Source: Treponema sp. (GTDB taxonomy: Bacteria; Spirochaetota; Spirochaetia; Treponematales; Rectinemataceae). Taken from it: a stretch of 5,896 bases of DNA. Location of the stretch: assembly GCA_012516755.1 (NCBI GenBank), contig JAAYWE010000245.1, forward strand, positions 1 through 5,896, read 5' to 3'. Positions 5,597 through 5,896 of the stretch are shown here, in pieces. Each line of letters starts with the position of its first letter. Positions within the stretch are counted from its first letter, which is position 1. Under the pieces are notes generated by a model. The model ran no database searches. It saw nothing but the letters and a program-made list of their open reading frames with translations, and was not told the origin of the DNA. Made by a program: the position numbers and the translations under genes.

Positions 5597-5896
5597 ATGG
5601 CTGGCTATGAACGTCCCGATTACTGGACACTGCGTGCAAAAAAAGAGGGTTATCCGGCCCGTTCTGTATACAAGCTTGAAGAGATCGTAAGAAAATTTGG
5701 GCTTCTGAATGGCCTGGACGGCAGGCGCGGCACCCCCGAGCGCAGCCAGACTGGGACTGGGACCGGTCCCGCCATCCTCGACGTAGGTGCAGCGCCCGGT
5801 TCCTGGAGCCTATGGCTCTTGCGTCAGATGAAAGGGCGCGGCACGCTGATGGCTGTCGATATTCAAGATCTCGATATTGTGCCACAAATAGAGGCA
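5597..5896 (+). CDS. rlmE: 23S rRNA (uridine-2'-O-)methyltransferase RlmE/FtsJ, N-terminal part (3' end outside window)
   Basis: SAM-dependent methyltransferase; the family makes Um2552 in the A loop of 23S rRNA during late 50S assembly. The first 100 codons are present and the frame is open at the window edge (family length about 200 residues). Residues 16-30 read KEGYPARSVYKLEEI, matching the family's SRAxYKLxEI, with K26 at the first position of the K-D-K-E catalytic tetrad. SAM-binding motif I is ILDVGAAPGSWSLWLL (60-75), followed by the acidic loop VDIQDL (87-92). Between them lies an insert: K26 to D62 spans 36 positions against about 19 in Escherichia coli, the extra piece (about 40-58) being Gly/Thr/Arg-rich (RSQTGTGTGP) and GC-rich. 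The N-terminal YERPDYWTLRAKKEG fits spirochaetal homologues as I recall them. The rest of the tetrad is outside the window. Likely co-transcribed with htpG. Confidence 0.92.
   Translation, partial: MAGYERPDYWTLRAKKEGYPARSVYKLEEIVRKFGLLNGLDGRRGTPERSQTGTGTGPAILDVGAAPGSWSLWLLRQMKGRGTLMAVDIQDLDIVPQIEA
5713..5770 (+). repeat. GC-rich simple-sequence insert in rlmE with a 12-bp palindrome
   Basis: This stretch contains ACTGGG twice in tandem, a third degenerate unit (ACCGGT), and the perfect palindrome GGGACCGGTCCC at 5759-5770. It encodes the Gly/Thr/Arg-rich loop just before SAM motif I. Its composition is clearly more GC-rich than the surrounding genes. It reads as slippage-type expansion in a loop, not as a mobile element. 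Confidence 0.6.

Noticed and set aside
5595..5885. 96-codon minus-strand frame opposite rlmE
   Set aside because: The plus strand encodes K26 and motif I of RlmE; the antisense product is Arg/Ser-rich with no family resemblance.

Overview
The window carries six protein genes in two divergent or convergent groups. The protein families and their combination point to a spirochaete, probably Treponema-like: a RicT-type PSP1 protein, a minimal bactofilin, an M23 peptidase with an IPQSE-type N-terminal tail, and an RlmE with the YWTLRAKKEGYPARS N-terminus. That placement rests on remembered family resemblance, not on a search. Coding DNA is of moderate GC, the divergent intergenic region is clearly AT-rich, and the last 200 bases are GC-rich.

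Layout. At 1-597 (+) is the C-terminal third of aspartyl-tRNA synthetase, cut by the window edge. It converges, across only 41 bp, on a three-gene minus-strand operon read from 3310 down to 639: an M23 (LytM-type) peptidase, a bactofilin overlapping it by 8 bp, and, 73 bp further on, a RicT/PSP1 protein. A 273-bp AT-rich divergent region (3311-3583) separates this operon from htpG (3584-5485, +). That region holds a good sigma70-type promoter for htpG and a weaker extended -10 candidate for the minus operon. After 111 bp without a clear terminator comes rlmE (5597 to the window end, +, truncated).

How the genes fit together. Peptidase and bactofilin make a recognisable cell-shape module: a cytoplasmic filament-forming scaffold plus a membrane-anchored peptidoglycan hydrolase. 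All expected metal and catalytic residues of the peptidase are present. RicT is linked to RNA processing in Firmicutes, so its place behind the module is either plain co-transcription or an unexplored link. AspRS, HtpG and RlmE are translation and proteostasis housekeeping genes.

I see no mobile element, CRISPR array, tRNA, rRNA or defence system, and no convincing new system. The points most worth a second look are the nine-copy 15-bp repeat that puts a pentad-repeat insert into RicT, the paired peptidase-bactofilin genes, the palindrome lying in the htpG promoter spacer, the 30-bp-spaced duplication inside htpG, and the GC-rich insert in RlmE.
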